Of a stretch of 64,000 nt of DNA, positions 37,884-49,700 are shown piece by piece. The notes under the pieces are model-generated. The model made no database searches. It was not told the DNA's origin and saw only the letters and a program-made list of their open reading frames with translations. Each line of letters opens with the position of its first letter. Positions within the stretch are counted from its first letter, which is position 1. Both the position numbers and the translations under genes were made by a program. The stretch covers positions 3,915,246 through 3,979,245 of the forward strand of contig OZ017770.1 in NCBI GenBank assembly GCA_963969345.1, in the 5' to 3' direction. Source of the DNA: Turbatrix aceti. Its lineage: Eukaryota; Nematoda; Chromadorea; Rhabditida; Panagrolaimidae.

Positions 37884-39127
37884 TCACTGAACAATATTTT
37901 CGGAGTGTTCACCAGCGCAGTCTGTGTGGCATTCAAGGGCGATTGTGGGCATCGTGATCTCGAAGGTTGAGCCGTCTTCGCGTTCCATGGTAAATCGTCC
38001 CCTAAAAATTTTTTGTCGTAATTAAAGAAACCAAAATTGCGATCAAATTAAGCAGATTTTTACGGTATAAATAAAAACCAACCACATATGTCCGCCTTTG
38101 GGCTGAAGAAGATCGACGGTGCTGCTGAACTGGTAAGCCGGCGTCTGAGGCGTCAGACGAGGCGTCACACCGTTGACTCCCGGGCCACCGACTTGCTGGA
38201 GGTTATTGAGGCTGAAGACCTTCAGGAGACGCTCGCGAAGGATGACCGGCTTGCGATCCAGAGACTCGAGACGAACGACGTAGCGCCAAAAGTACTTGTG
38301 ATGGCCGTTGACGAAGCTGGGGCCCAGGTAGTAGGGAATGACGCTGACCTGGATGTTTTCGCTCGTCTCCTTGTAAACAGCCTGGGGAGCCAGCCACGAG
38401 CGCTGATTCGTAAGCACAAAGTGCGGCAGGAGGTCGCGCAGGATGTTGAACGTGACGTCCTTGTCAGCGGTGTCCTCGGCGCGTTCAAAAAGGCGTCCGA
38501 AAAGATCGTGCTTGACGGGTTCGGCGTCCTGGGATGTGAAAGGCAAGATTTCGTCGTGCGGAACGCAGTCCATGCCATGGATGACATTGAGAACCTTTTC
38601 GTCTCTGTTTGTGCCGGAATCCACGAGATAGGACGTCATGTCAGTGCGGAAATTCTGAAAACGGGATTTTGGGATGGAAATTAGGTAAAAAAGGGGAAAC
38701 TAACCATGTAGTCCCAGTCATCTCTGTTGATAAGCACTTGGTAGTATGGCACGACTTCTGACGTTCCGATTGCTTCATTTCTGAATAAATACGTGGAAAA
38801 CACGTCAAGAACAACAAAACAACATACGATTTGGGTTTTCCTTGAACTTTGACATTGAAGGAGCAAACAATGACACCACGATATGCGAACACGCGATGGA
38901 GAAACAGCTGTCCGGGCGCGTACAGGCCTTCCGACTTTGACGCTGAGATGCGGCCAATTTGCACGTGGTCAGTAACCGTCGAGCTGCCACCAAAACTAAA
39001 AAGGGACGAAAATATATAAAACTTCCTTTTCTCACGTCAACAGAACGTACCGGACGCCCATAACACGGGTTGTGCAGAAACAACGGCGAATGGTTGGAAT
39101 CGCCAACCGGCTAATACCGGCGATCAT
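37884..39127 (-). CDS. POLDIP2: POLDIP2-like protein (YccV-like plus ApaG domains)
   Basis: Exons on the minus strand: 39127-39051, 38995-38828, 38780-38705, 38654-38083, 38001-37884; 336 residues. The N-terminus is basic and hydroxyl-rich (MIAGISRLAIPTIRRCF), like a mitochondrial presequence. The middle has the YccV/HspQ-like segment with VVPYYQVLINRDDWDYM. The C-terminal half is the ApaG fold with ENIQVSVIPYYLG, YFWRYVVRLESL, REPLL-like RERLLKVFSL and GGHMWGRFTMERE. This two-domain layout is diagnostic of POLDIP2, a mitochondrial/nuclear adaptor. The start codon follows directly on a TTTTATTTTAG acceptor, and the gene lies 159 nt downstream of COQ5 on the same strand, so it is probably the second gene of an operon. 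Confidence 0.92.
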
Positions 39128-39286
39128 CTAAAATAAAATCAACTCGTGGTAAATCAAGCGCATGAAAGAAAAAAACACGTCAAGTATCAAAAAGTTGTAA
39201 AAACTTGGAAGAAAGCAACTGAGCTCATGAAAACCAACTATTTATTATTGCATTACTGCGAGTCAAAAATCAACACCGATCTCTAA
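39128..39286 (-). promoter_or_regulatory. Intercistronic region, COQ5 to POLDIP2, with poly(A) signal and trans-splice-type acceptor
   Basis: On the minus strand: COQ5 stop (39289-39287), AATAAA (39246-39241), about 110 nt of U-rich sequence, then TTTTATTTTAG directly before the POLDIP2 ATG. This is the arrangement of nematode polycistronic units, where the upstream mRNA is polyadenylated and the downstream one receives a spliced leader. Inference from layout only. Confidence 0.55.
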
Positions 39287-40214
39287 TCACTTCTTGAGTC
39301 CCGTGTGGATAGCACAGATGCCGCAGGAGAGATTCTCGTAAGTGACGTCCTGAAAGCCGGCATCCTTGATCATGGTGGCAAAGGCTTCCTGGTCGGGAAA
39401 CATGCGAATGCTCTCCACGAGGTACTTGTAGCTGTTGTAGTCAGAAGCGAGAATCTGACCGAGAACTGGGATGACTTGGAAGCTGTAGAAGTCGTAAAAC
39501 GGACGAATCAAACTGTTGACCTGGCTGAATTCGAGAACCGTAAAACGTCCGTTAGGCTTGAGGACGCGGAATGCCTCCTGGATGACCTTGTCGACGTGGG
39601 TGCAATTGCGGATACCAAAAGCAATGGTATAGAGATCAAACTGGTTGTCTTCAAAGGGCAGGGCTTCAGCGTTGCCACAGATCCACTTGAGCTTCTTGCC
39701 ATTGATCGAAGGATCGTCAGCCGCGCGATGCATGCCGACGTCGAGCATGTTCTGCAAAAACAACCACACACCTCACTCGACCATATTCGACCTAATCTCA
39801 CCTGATTGATGTCAAACACCGTGATATCGCCAGTGGCATTCTGATTGCGCTGCATGACACGAGCCATGCGGAACGCGATATCCCCGGTGCCGCCGGCAAC
39901 GTCGATGACTTTCGAGTTGGGCTGAGGCTTGATGCGCTGGACGTAATAATCCTTCCAGAGACGGTGGATGCCGACCGACATGGCATCGTTCATGAGATCA
40001 TACTTGTTGGCCACATTCGCGAAAACCGTGTGAACTGAAATCCGCAAATCACAAATCCGCAATAGTCACGAGAAAAAAGAAAAAAAAACTAACCACGCTT
40101 CTCCTTTTCCTCTTCGCTCACCTGCTGGTAGCCAAAGTGCGTGGTGTTAGCGTTGAAGCGACAGGCAATGGCAACCCGGGAAACAGCAGCGAAAGCTAAG
40201 CTACGACGGATCAT
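39287..40214 (-). CDS. COQ5: COQ5 2-methoxy-6-polyprenyl-1,4-benzoquinol methylase
   Basis: Mitochondrial SAM-dependent C-methyltransferase of ubiquinone synthesis (UbiE/COQ5 family). Exons on the minus strand: 40214-40094, 40034-39802, 39751-39287; 272 residues. N-terminal presequence ([20 protein letters not shown]). Then [21 protein letters not shown], the SAM-binding motif [14 protein letters not shown], post-I acidic loop [26 protein letters not shown] (motif II), [16 protein letters not shown] (motif III) and the C-terminal [15 protein letters not shown]. All family signatures are intact and the length is normal after removal of the presequence. First gene of a probable operon with POLDIP2, and divergent from DEPDC5. 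Confidence 0.96.
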
Positions 40215-40444
40215 GATTGTGATCGAATCTCAAAACCGTCATAAAAACGGGAGACAACGATTGCACTGAACGAGAAATGAAAAGTCTCACTTCACTGATA
40301 AGTTGGGAACGCAATGCCAAACAAATTTTCAGGTTCTCGTATGCTTTCGAGAGTTGTTTTTGACCACTGCACTGCCTTTTTTGTTGGTTTTATGTATCCT
40401 TTTGGTTATTGGTATTCAACTGCCACAGGTCTGCCGATGAAGAA
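40215..40444. promoter_or_regulatory. 230 bp divergent promoter region, COQ5/DEPDC5
   Basis: Only 230 bp separate the two start codons. A TGCCACAG acceptor ends at 40428, 16 nt before the DEPDC5 ATG. No clear TATA box. Because each gene appears to be the first of a two-gene unit, this short segment may control four genes. Confidence 0.5.
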
Positions 40445-43400
40445 ATGATGTCGAAAATAAACCGAAAACGACAAGATCCCTCTTCCTCTCCTTTTGCTGC
40501 AAGCAGCTCTAACAAACTCTCCTCTACGAACGATTTGTTTGAAATCCAAGATGTCGATGAGATTAACCTCAACGAATACGTCTTGACCAAGCTGCACTAC
40601 CACGAGGGCAGAGATGTCATGGCGGTATGTTCCACATTCCATTGAGCATGAATTTTGATTTTTGGTTTAGAACTGCCGCTCGGGATCTGGCATCCAGATC
40701 GGTAGCTACATTTACCTCAGGTCAACGGTTAACAAGACGACGTGCGTGCTGCAGGTCAAGGGCGATACATCCAACTTAGAGAAGCGTATGGGTCTTATGG
40801 TTCGCTTTTTGCATGGATTTGCTTCCTCGATTTTATAATTTTTTTTCAGAATGCATTGTATGTCCCTCAGAGTCTCTTCAACGCCATCCGAGTAGCTTTT
40901 CCCGATCACAGGGAAGCCTACGTTCGCCTCCTGACCACGGAGAACGACATCAAAGGTGTCACATTAGACAGCGTCGAAGTCACGTTCAAGGAGCAGTACG
41001 TGAGCCGGACAGACATGTTCAGATTTCGACGGTGCATTCTCAACTCGCTGGTCTACGTAGGCGACGTGCCGTCCTGGCTGGGACTGAAATGTCGCGTCAC
41101 GGATCTCTGGCGACGAGGCGTGTTGCAGAGAAGCGGATATATCGGGAGCGAGACGAGAATCGTCTTTCGGTCGTCTAGCTCGCAGATCCTCATTTATATC
41201 CAGTTCAGCTCCGAGATGTGGGACATCGACCAGCAGGGCGATTTGTACTTTGAGCGCTGTTGTCTTGGTCTGCTGCCTAAGCTCTTCAAGAGATGGCAGG
41301 AAGAACAGTGCTCACACCAGGTATCTGTCGTAGCCGTGTCTCGGTGGTATTTTCGGGAAGATATGATGACTCCTGAGATGAAGAAATGCCATTCGCACAC
41401 TTCGGACAACTGGAAACGGTACTACAAGGACTACTTCAAGCTCGTCGTTCAGAATGAGCACTACAGTAACTGGCATCACGTAATTAACAAAGTTGGTGTT
41501 TTTTAAACTTTTTGTTCTGATCAGGGACCAATTTCAGTTGAAAGAAGCGTTTTTTGACTACAAAAAGAACATCAAAAAAGTTTTTCTTGAACAGTTTCCG
41601 ACCTACAATCCTGCCAATTTTGAAAAACTTGCCGAAATCAGCGTAGCTTCTGACGGCAACTTTCTCGAAGTCTTGAATCTGTCAATGAATTGTTTCTTTG
41701 TCTACCACGCTGATCGCCGGTTTGAAACCACCGGTCAACAGATTATATTCGTAACTGCCGGTGGCGGCGTATTCTACGTCGACCGAAACATTGTAACGCT
41801 CACGAAACAACGAATCATTGACATGGGAATCTCGCTGGATACTGTCTGCCTCGGGGAACAACCCTTTCACGCCGTGCCACTTTTTATCTTCCGTAACAAC
41901 GACAAGTACGAGGACTACTTTATTCCACATTGGATGAACTACTCCTACTACCACAACTACTTTCGGTCGAGTGCTGTTCCAACGACTCAACGTCGAATCA
42001 GTTATCCTAGCAGTATTTTAGCGGTTTGGTTTTTATTACGTGAAAAAATTATTCTTATGTATGATTTTTTTAGCCCGGATCCTTCCGGCCGGTACTGCCG
42101 GAGGACATTGAACTTGACTTTGACATAGAAGCTGAGAACCCCTACGAAGACTACGATGAGCGACATTGTCCCTATGAAATGACACCTGAAATCCGCGAAA
42201 ACGTCAAAGAACTCTGCAAGGAGCTTGGTGTCGATATGTCCGATATTGAACCGGAAATCAAAACAGCAAATGAGTCTATGAACCGGGAGAGAACACCCCA
42301 ACGACCAGGCAAGCATCCTGCCAGCGATCGGCCTGTTGTTGGCTCGCTTGGTACAATAAAAAGTATTCCAAGTGAGGAAACGGGACATGGAAAAGTTGGC
42401 TCGTTAGAAGAGGGAAATGTCGCTGTCAAGTCTGTCTGTGAGTTTTATAAATATCTGTGACTTGTAATTTTTTTAAATATTTTTTTAGCTCATCCAGGAG
42501 TGATTCAAACCACTACTCAAATCAAGTGGGAGCCTACTCGTTCTCTGATCAATCCTTTCCGCCCGGAAGACTACATTGTACGCATTACCGCGAATCGTCG
42601 TCGCTGGATTCATGTGTTCCCCGTGGATCGCAAGGGTCGGGCCAAGCTCGCTCACCACTACGTCCTCGGGAAGTCGATCAAGAGCATCTTGCAGAGCGTA
42701 GAGCCTCCGCCCCCTACCGAGCAGGCCTTAGCCAAGATGGCGAACTCTCCCATCCACAAAGCGCAGTCTCCGCCTAACGGAAACGTCAACGACACTAATT
42801 CTGTGACCGGTAAGGGCGCAAAGGGTATTACCACGGTATGGGCTTGGGGCTCGACCGGCGAAGAGAAATGGAACCCCGATATGGTAATTGGAATGGACTG
42901 GAAATCTTTGATTCGCTCCGGATTGCTTCCCATCACGACTGACTTTTTTCCCGATGCTAAGAGCCTCGCGGACTACGTAGTAAAGGAGTACACAGTCAAC
43001 CTCGATGTACACGAAGCCAAGATGAACGTACCCTACGAGCGCCGATTGCACATCACTGACGACGAGCTACTTCACATGGTTTACAACCAGCTGATCTACC
43101 AGCGAGTCCAGCGGGGCTACCAGGTTGTCGTGTTGCTCAGCGAGATGGTCAACTCGGCTATACAGTACATTGCACCCAGCAGTCGTCGGTTGAGGCAGAA
43201 CTGCCTCAAACAGTGCACGCTGTCTTTCAATCACATGTACCATCGCGTCATGATTGTCAGGGATCACATTTCCTACATCCAGGTCCAGCAGTTCCTACCT
43301 AAGCGATTGAGCACCGAACGTCCTCGGGAGCCGGAAGCACACGAGGTTTACCACTACATGTTTCAAATCCCAGACAATGACTTTTACCTCGAGAGCAATA

Positions 43401-45126
43401 CTTTTTTTGTCCATCACAATCTGGATAGGATCAACTGGAGTCACCTGGACCTATGCATTCAAACGCGCCACATTCCTTCCAGGTATATGGATTCGTTGAA
43501 ATGTTATTCTTGCCACTTTATCATTGTTCCTAACGTTGATTTCTACTGTGCACTCAACACGAAGAGAAAACAGGGAAATTTGTTTTGCTGTGAAGAAATC
43601 TACGATATCGAGAATCTGCACTACGGCTTTGTGCGCTTTATGACGTTTATCAACGGCTTCCGTTCCGACTTCAATCCCGAACGAGCCCGCGAAATGGTCA
43701 ACCGTATGACGCCTACAGAAGCCGTAAGCACGGAGCGACTTCTGACTCACCAACGCGCTTGCTATTCAGACAAATTTTCAAACTTGCCTTCTAAAATACT
43801 CCGCGACGATCCTCCAACTGTCTTGCAGGGTTTCATAGATCATGTTAAACATTTTCCGTTGGTCTACACCAAGATGAATGCCACGTTGCCAACTAACGTC
43901 GCCATTTCCTACGACCTCTTCCGATTTGTCCAGAGCACAGTTGTCGGGAGGGAGACTTCGGTCTCGGCTTTTGAGTACTGTAATCAGATGGTCAAAGATG
44001 GCTACATCCATATCCTGCAGCGTGATCCCTACTATGTTGCGTTCGATGAAAACAAGTTCAAGAATTATCTCTACGAGACGGACAGGTTCTATAACGGTTT
44101 TATTCTGTACGCATTGGACCCCGACAAGAACATCAACGTCAACTCTTTTATTTTACATCTCTCAGAAATGATTATTATGGAAGACATTATTCAAGTCGCT
44201 TTTTCCAGAATCGACGATTCTATTGTAGACCGATCCATGGAGACCGGCCGATGTGGTGGCGTGTCGGACTGTCTGTATCAAAAACACGAGACATCTGTTG
44301 ACTTTTGTACCACCTTTCACAGTCCACCACCGGTCAAGGACTTGGACGATCGCTACATTGAATGGGGACGCGTAAGTTGCTTCTTTTCTTGGATTTGTTT
44401 TATTAACTGACAGAAAAAAAATGTTTTAGGTCATTTCTGACACGTTATTCGACCCCGCGAAGGCATTCAAGTTCACTGTCAAGTGGTTCATGGCAACGGG
44501 CCAAACGGTGTCCAATGTCCTCATCCGTGAATGGGCGCTCTGCGCAACGTACACCGGATTCCACATCTTCGCTCTTCCAGCTGACATCTTTGCCGAAGCG
44601 AAGAATCCTTGGTCTTCTCCCCTCCGATGCCCAATTGTCGTCTGCATCTGCCAAGACATCATTCCCACGGATCATGTCAGTTTATATTTTTTGTTAGCAT
44701 TGTTTGTTATTCTGTCTTTTTTAGAGACCACAAATCATCCACAAGGCTCTCAAAATGTTTGGTTTTGTCAATCTGTCGTGCATCCGCCACGTTCAGTCGT
44801 CACTGTGCTTCGACTATGCCCATCTCTGTGGCGGAATGTTTGTGAAATACGATCCTGTACATGATCGATTTCTATGGTCTTGGAATCATATGTTCTCTCA
44901 ACTCTGGCGTTCAAGTGTCTGTAACGAAGCCTACCTCGACATGATGCTCAAAGATTTCATCGAGTTTTGGCGTGATGACAACAATCGTCTGACTGATTTT
45001 GTTTTGCGCTGCCAACTCGGCGAACAGGTTGTCGAGACTACAGACATGTCAAAACATCTTTTCTGGCAACAGCAGTTGCTCAAAAACAAGGACTTTAAAC
45101 TTCCTCCTAAAGGCTTTAATTACTGA
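40445..45126 (+). CDS. DEPDC5: DEPDC5/Iml1, GATOR1 subunit
   Basis: GATOR1 is the GTPase-activating complex for RagA/B that represses TORC1 at the lysosome when amino acids are scarce. Exons 40445-40624, 40671-40799, 40850-41491, 41538-42023, 42074-42437, 42489-44371, 44430-44675, 44725-45126; phases close to 1,443 residues (human about 1,600). Seen: beta-rich N-terminal domain ([32 protein letters not shown]), the Iml1 domain ([40 protein letters not shown]-like [40 protein letters not shown]), NPFRPEDY with [13 protein letters not shown], the SHEN-like middle region with GVDWKSL-type [22 protein letters not shown], a DEP domain near 43880-44100 ([22 protein letters not shown]), and the C-terminal domain ([12 protein letters not shown]). 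The second intron donor is GTTCGC, chosen because it alone keeps phase. Confidence 0.93.
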
Positions 45127-45277
45127 AAGCTATTCGTAACTTAGTTTTTATTTGTTTTCTTGTCGTTATATAGTATTTTACTTGTTCCATAAATACGGGT
45201 GCATTCGTTGTTCGTAGGTCGACCGGTTTTGCGTGGGGGAAAGAATATGTGTCATCTTGTGGCCGTGTTATTGCAGC
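45127..45277 (+). promoter_or_regulatory. Intercistronic region, DEPDC5 to downstream secreted gene
   Basis: 151 nt between the DEPDC5 stop and the next ATG, which follows a TTATTGCAG acceptor by one base. Only an imperfect polyadenylation hexamer (ATAAAT near 45190) is seen. The spacing and the adjoining acceptor match a nematode operon junction. Confidence 0.45.
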
Positions 45278-46194
45278 ATGCGTTTATCGCTCGCAGCATC
45301 ACTCGTCGTGGTTCTCGTTTTTGTCACGGCATCGCTGAGCAAAGCATCGAGATGCGAAGTACTGACGTGTCCGGTTGCTCATCGGCTACCAGGTATTCTA
45401 CCTGCCAAAGACTGCGACGACTGTCGTAAACATCGGCAAAGGTTATCGTTTGTATTCGGTTTTTTGCTTTCTTAATTAATTTTCCTTATTAACACCAGCA
45501 ACAAGGGTTTTGGTTTTAGATACTGCGTTGCGCAGGTAAATAATACGCTCTGCTCAAATGAAGTTCCCAGAGAATGTACACGGCAACCGCTAATAAATGC
45601 TACGACGCAACAAGTAGTTAGCTTTTGCGCAACAACACTTTTCCTGCCTCCCCCCGTCGTGAGCAATAACAATTCTCTCCTTCTCATCACCATACCACGA
45701 TTTTTTGATTACGATGAGCTCAACTTTGCCAAATTTAGCAACTTGCAACTTGGTCTTCGTTTTCCCTTAGAGGCATGTCGATGTAGGCGTCGGACTACGC
45801 TTTTTTCATAAGTGCACTCATTTAGGAGAAAGGAAATTGCACATCTGTTTATTTTAATTTCCAAATGATCCGTCAAGGTTCGTACTGCTTCTGGACAATG
45901 CCGGTTTTTATGCCAACGATTGATTCCAAAGACGCCATTGGCGATGTAAGGGCAATTTTTGCGCTGGGTCGGTCGAGCAATGTCGGAACAAATTTCCAGG
46001 AGTTTTATTACGATGACCAAACTGACATGACCGTAGACCTAACGTTAGAGGTCATTCCTGCTCCTCAGAACGCCGGAATCTCAATTTGGTATTCCGTAGA
46101 CGCGAACGTCGGACACAGACATCCGGTCGGTCAACTCAACATTACGGAAACGTTTGTTTCTTATTGGGTGGACACGACAAGAAAATTAGCTTGA
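45278..46194 (+). CDS. Secreted or luminal protein, family not recognised
   Basis: Exons 45278-45441, 45499-45772, 45826-46194; 268 residues with phases closed. Signal peptide MRLSLAASLVVVLVFVTASLSKA. A cysteine-rich N-terminal part (CEVLTCPVAHRLPG, DCDDCRKH, YCVAQ, LCSNEVPRECTRQ) is followed by a beta-rich region with possible N-glycosylation sites (NAT, NNTL, NITE). Exon 2 is joined to exon 3 by a GC-AG intron (GAG|GCATGT, 53 nt), which keeps the frame and gives a smooth protein; a GT alternative (GTC|GTGAGC at 45659) would drop 38 residues. AATAAA at 46237-46242. It sits downstream of DEPDC5 in an operon-like position. Function unknown. Confidence 0.65.
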
Positions 46195-46397
46195 CCATGT
46201 GTCCTATTGATTGTTTAATTAAAAAATTGTTCAACAAATAAAAACACGTCTTTCATCGCTTATTTTTTTTTGTTTTTTTGTTGCTGCTGTTTGGTCAGCG
46301 CACTTTTCTGAACACTTTCCTTTTAACCCTTTTAGAAATTTTTGAAAACCGTTAGGCTTTTTACACGATTTTTTTTAACAATTTGCTTGGCAAACAT

Positions 46398-46708
46398 TGT
46401 GTCGTGGCTAGCGCCCTAGCCGCGATACGATGTCGTGGCTAACGCCACGATAAGATCGGCGCGCGGCCCAGCGACGCCGGGAAAGTGGGGGCGCCGACGG
46501 CTTGTCGGCCCCCCGAGACACTTCCGTTCCCCCCACGGAGGGGGGGGACGAGGCGGCGATCGCGACGATCGTCGGCTCGGCTATATATTGTTGCAGACTA
46601 GCTTCTTTCGTATCTTTTTCCAATGTTTCTGTTCACGGTGATTGTTAACGTTTTGAATAAACCAACTTCGCGTAATTCGACGAGCATTCTGCCCAACTCC
46701 GGATGACA
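46398..46708 (+). repeat. 5' LTR of the BEL/Pao element
   Basis: 311 bp, same sequence as the 3' copy by eye. Contains an internal direct repeat (TGTCGTGGCTA at 46400-46410 and 46431-46441), a GC-rich U3-like part, TATATA at 46582-46587 as core promoter and AATAAA at 46656-46661 as polyadenylation signal. Confidence 0.92.
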
Positions 46709-49700
46709 TGGTGCATCGGCCGGTTCACGCGAAGCCCGGCAGCGACTCGGCATCCAACGAATGGCCGGGCCAAGCGCCGCCTGCACCCGCACCGCTCGCG
46801 CCGCCAGCACCCGCACAGCCAGCTCCGCCAGCACCCGCACCGCTCGCGCCGCCGGCACCCGCACCGCTCGCGCTACCATCTGCACCTACTCAGCTTCCGC
46901 GCACGACTGACAACCAGCAGACTCCAAAAAATACGATGGCGCGTTTGCCAAAATTAGACTTACCTACCTTTGACGGTACGCCGTCCCAATGGCTCTGCTT
47001 TTCGGAAACTTTTACGGCCAACGTATTGGCACAACCGCTTGCGGGAGTAGACAAATGCACGTATCTTTTTTCGCTACTGCGCGGGGAAGCGAAAGCAGCA
47101 ATAAAAGGGCTCGTGCCTTCCTCCACCTCCCTGGATCACGCATGGCGCAAACTCTCCGCACGTTTTGGGGACAGCAGCGACCTTCGCGCGGCGATCTACG
47201 GCGAACTCATCGACATGTGCCCCGCTGTTACTTGTACACCGATCGAAGATGTACGAGCGTTGACCGACAGCATCGAAGCCTGTCTCCATCAACTTGAAGC
47301 GCTGGGGGATACGCTACAGCATCCACTTCTCGTCGCGCGCGTGGCAGATCTGTTACCAGAATGGTTGTTGCTAGACATCATTCGCGAGCACGGGCGGCGT
47401 TACACAATTGCAGACGTGCGCCAGACTATGGCAGAGGCAATGAGTACACGCGATCATATCCGACGCATTAAATTAGGCCACCAGCGCGTAGCGACAACCG
47501 CGCAGCCTCAACTTACGACTCTCGCAACAACGCGGCCCCCGCGCGGGCAAGATGCACCTAACCACACGGCCGCCATCGTGCGCAAACCATGCCTATTCTG
47601 CAACAGCACGCAGCATTCGACGACATACTGCACCACGCACAGCTCTCTCGCCCAGCGACGCGATCGGTTGCGAACGTTGCAACGCTGTTTTGTATGCCTC
47701 AGTAGCGAACACCGCGCCGAGGACTGCCCACGTCGCGAATCCCCTTGCTTTAAATGTCACCAAACGGGCCACACGAAGCCGCTCTGCCCGGATATCGTAA
47801 CCCAGACCCAGCCGGACGTAACGGTGGCAGCAGCAGCAGGTTTAAATAAAGACGCGCAAGCCACCTTCCTTCCATTGGTGTCGGTACAGGTAGTCGATCC
47901 GGCGGGAGTACTTACGCAGGCCTGGGCGATTTTGGACGTAGGAAGCGAAAGTAGTTTCGTCACGACAGCCCTCGCAGAACGCCTCCGAGGCGTACCACTC
48001 GAAGCGACAACCGTCACGCTGGGGACCGTAGGTAAGCAGGAACACGTGGTCGAGTCCCGCCGTTATGAAATTGCGATCGTACAAGAGAACGGCACACACA
48101 AACACGTTGCGTGCTGGGCTTTGCCGCAGCTTCTTCATCCTTTGCGACACGCAACCATTACGCCAGAAGGGTTGATCAGGGGAAGCACGCAACGAGTGGA
48201 CTTGCTTTTAGGCGTAGACGTCTACTTCGACATCGTACGCAGCGCGCCGCAAAGGCTCGACAACGGACTTTACGTAGTACACAGTACCCTCGGCACAGTC
48301 ATCAGCGGGCGCCCGCACGACACGGTCACATTGCAGGTCGGGCAAGTGCATGTCAATACAGAGGAAAGCACGCTCGACAAGCTCTTGGAGCAACAGTGGA
48401 GGCTCGAGACGATTGGGATTACAGATGATCCGCACGAGATCGACGATGATCACGCAGCCGCACAGGTTTTGGCATCGATACAGCGTGCGTCAGACGGTCG
48501 TTACTCCGTGCGCCTCCCTCGCAAATCTTTACCCGGCGTTTTTCCGGATCATTTCTACATGGCGCGCGCACGGCTTATTTCCACCGTTCGACGGCTTCAG
48601 CGCACGGAGCCGGAGGCTTGGCAAGCATACGTCGAAGCGGTACAGAAACAGGAAGCGTGCGGTATTATCGAGAAAGTAACGGAAGACGCGCAACCCACGG
48701 AGGGCGTGCATTACATGCCCCACCACATGCTTTTGGATAAAAAACGGCGCGTAGTCTATGACGGTTCAGCTAAACAAGGCACTCACGACGTCGCGTTAAA
48801 CGACATCTTATACCGGGGTCCGTTATTACTCAATCATTTAGCCGGCATCCTGTTGCGCCTGCGGTTTGGGCCCATTTTGATCTCGGCTGACATCGAAAAA
48901 GCGTTCTGGCAGATTGCCATGCGTACCCCCGACCTGGACCTACTGCGCTTTCTATTTTTACGGGACGCCACAAAACCTCCCACGCCGGATAACATTATCG
49001 TATATAGATTTAAGCGTCTCCCGTTCGGTATTGTGTGCGCTCCATTCATTTTAAACGCTGTGATTCAACATCACCTGGCCACGGCGGTACCGGCAGATTT
49101 GGCAACGCGCATTTATAGAGACATTTACGCCGACAATGTTTTTATGTCCGCACAAACGGTAGAAGAAGCGCTACGACTGAGCGAGAAAGTAAAAAGTGCC
49201 TTCAGTGACGCACAAATGAATTTACGAGAATTTCGGTCGAACGCGGAAGAAGTCAACGTAACCTGGGCCGATTCCGAAGACAGAACCCCAATATCCGTAC
49301 TAGGCGTCAAATGGGACTCGATAGCGGACACGTTGTGCATCCCGTTCCCCTCAGCGACCCACCAAGTTAACACGAAACGCGATGTTTGCAGTTTTCTTGG
49401 CTCAATTTACGATCCGTTAGGTTGGACGCTCCCCGCGACGGTCACGGCGCGACGTTGGCTACGCGACCTCCATGACCGATATAGCTGGGACGACACACTA
49501 AGCGAAGGGGACCGGCGGACGTGGCAAGTTATTAGTGCACCACTCTACGACCAACGCTTCACCACACCGCGATTTCTGGGAGTCTGGGGCACAACGGCGC
49601 AGCTTCACGTTTTTGCTGACGCGTCTAAGAATTATTACGCAGCCGCCGCATACGTTACAACCGAACGAGGCGCACAATTTATCATGGCCAAATCGCGGAT

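Noticed and set aside
38088..38684. 198-codon plus-strand frame
   Set aside because: Exact antisense of the main POLDIP2 exon.
39305..39805. 166-codon plus-strand frame
   Set aside because: Exact antisense of the last COQ5 exon.
46408..46641. Short frames on both strands inside the LTRs (for example MEKDTKEAS... and MANATIRSA...)
   Set aside because: They occur identically in both LTRs, overlap promoter and poly(A) elements and are explained by the GC-rich repeat sequence.
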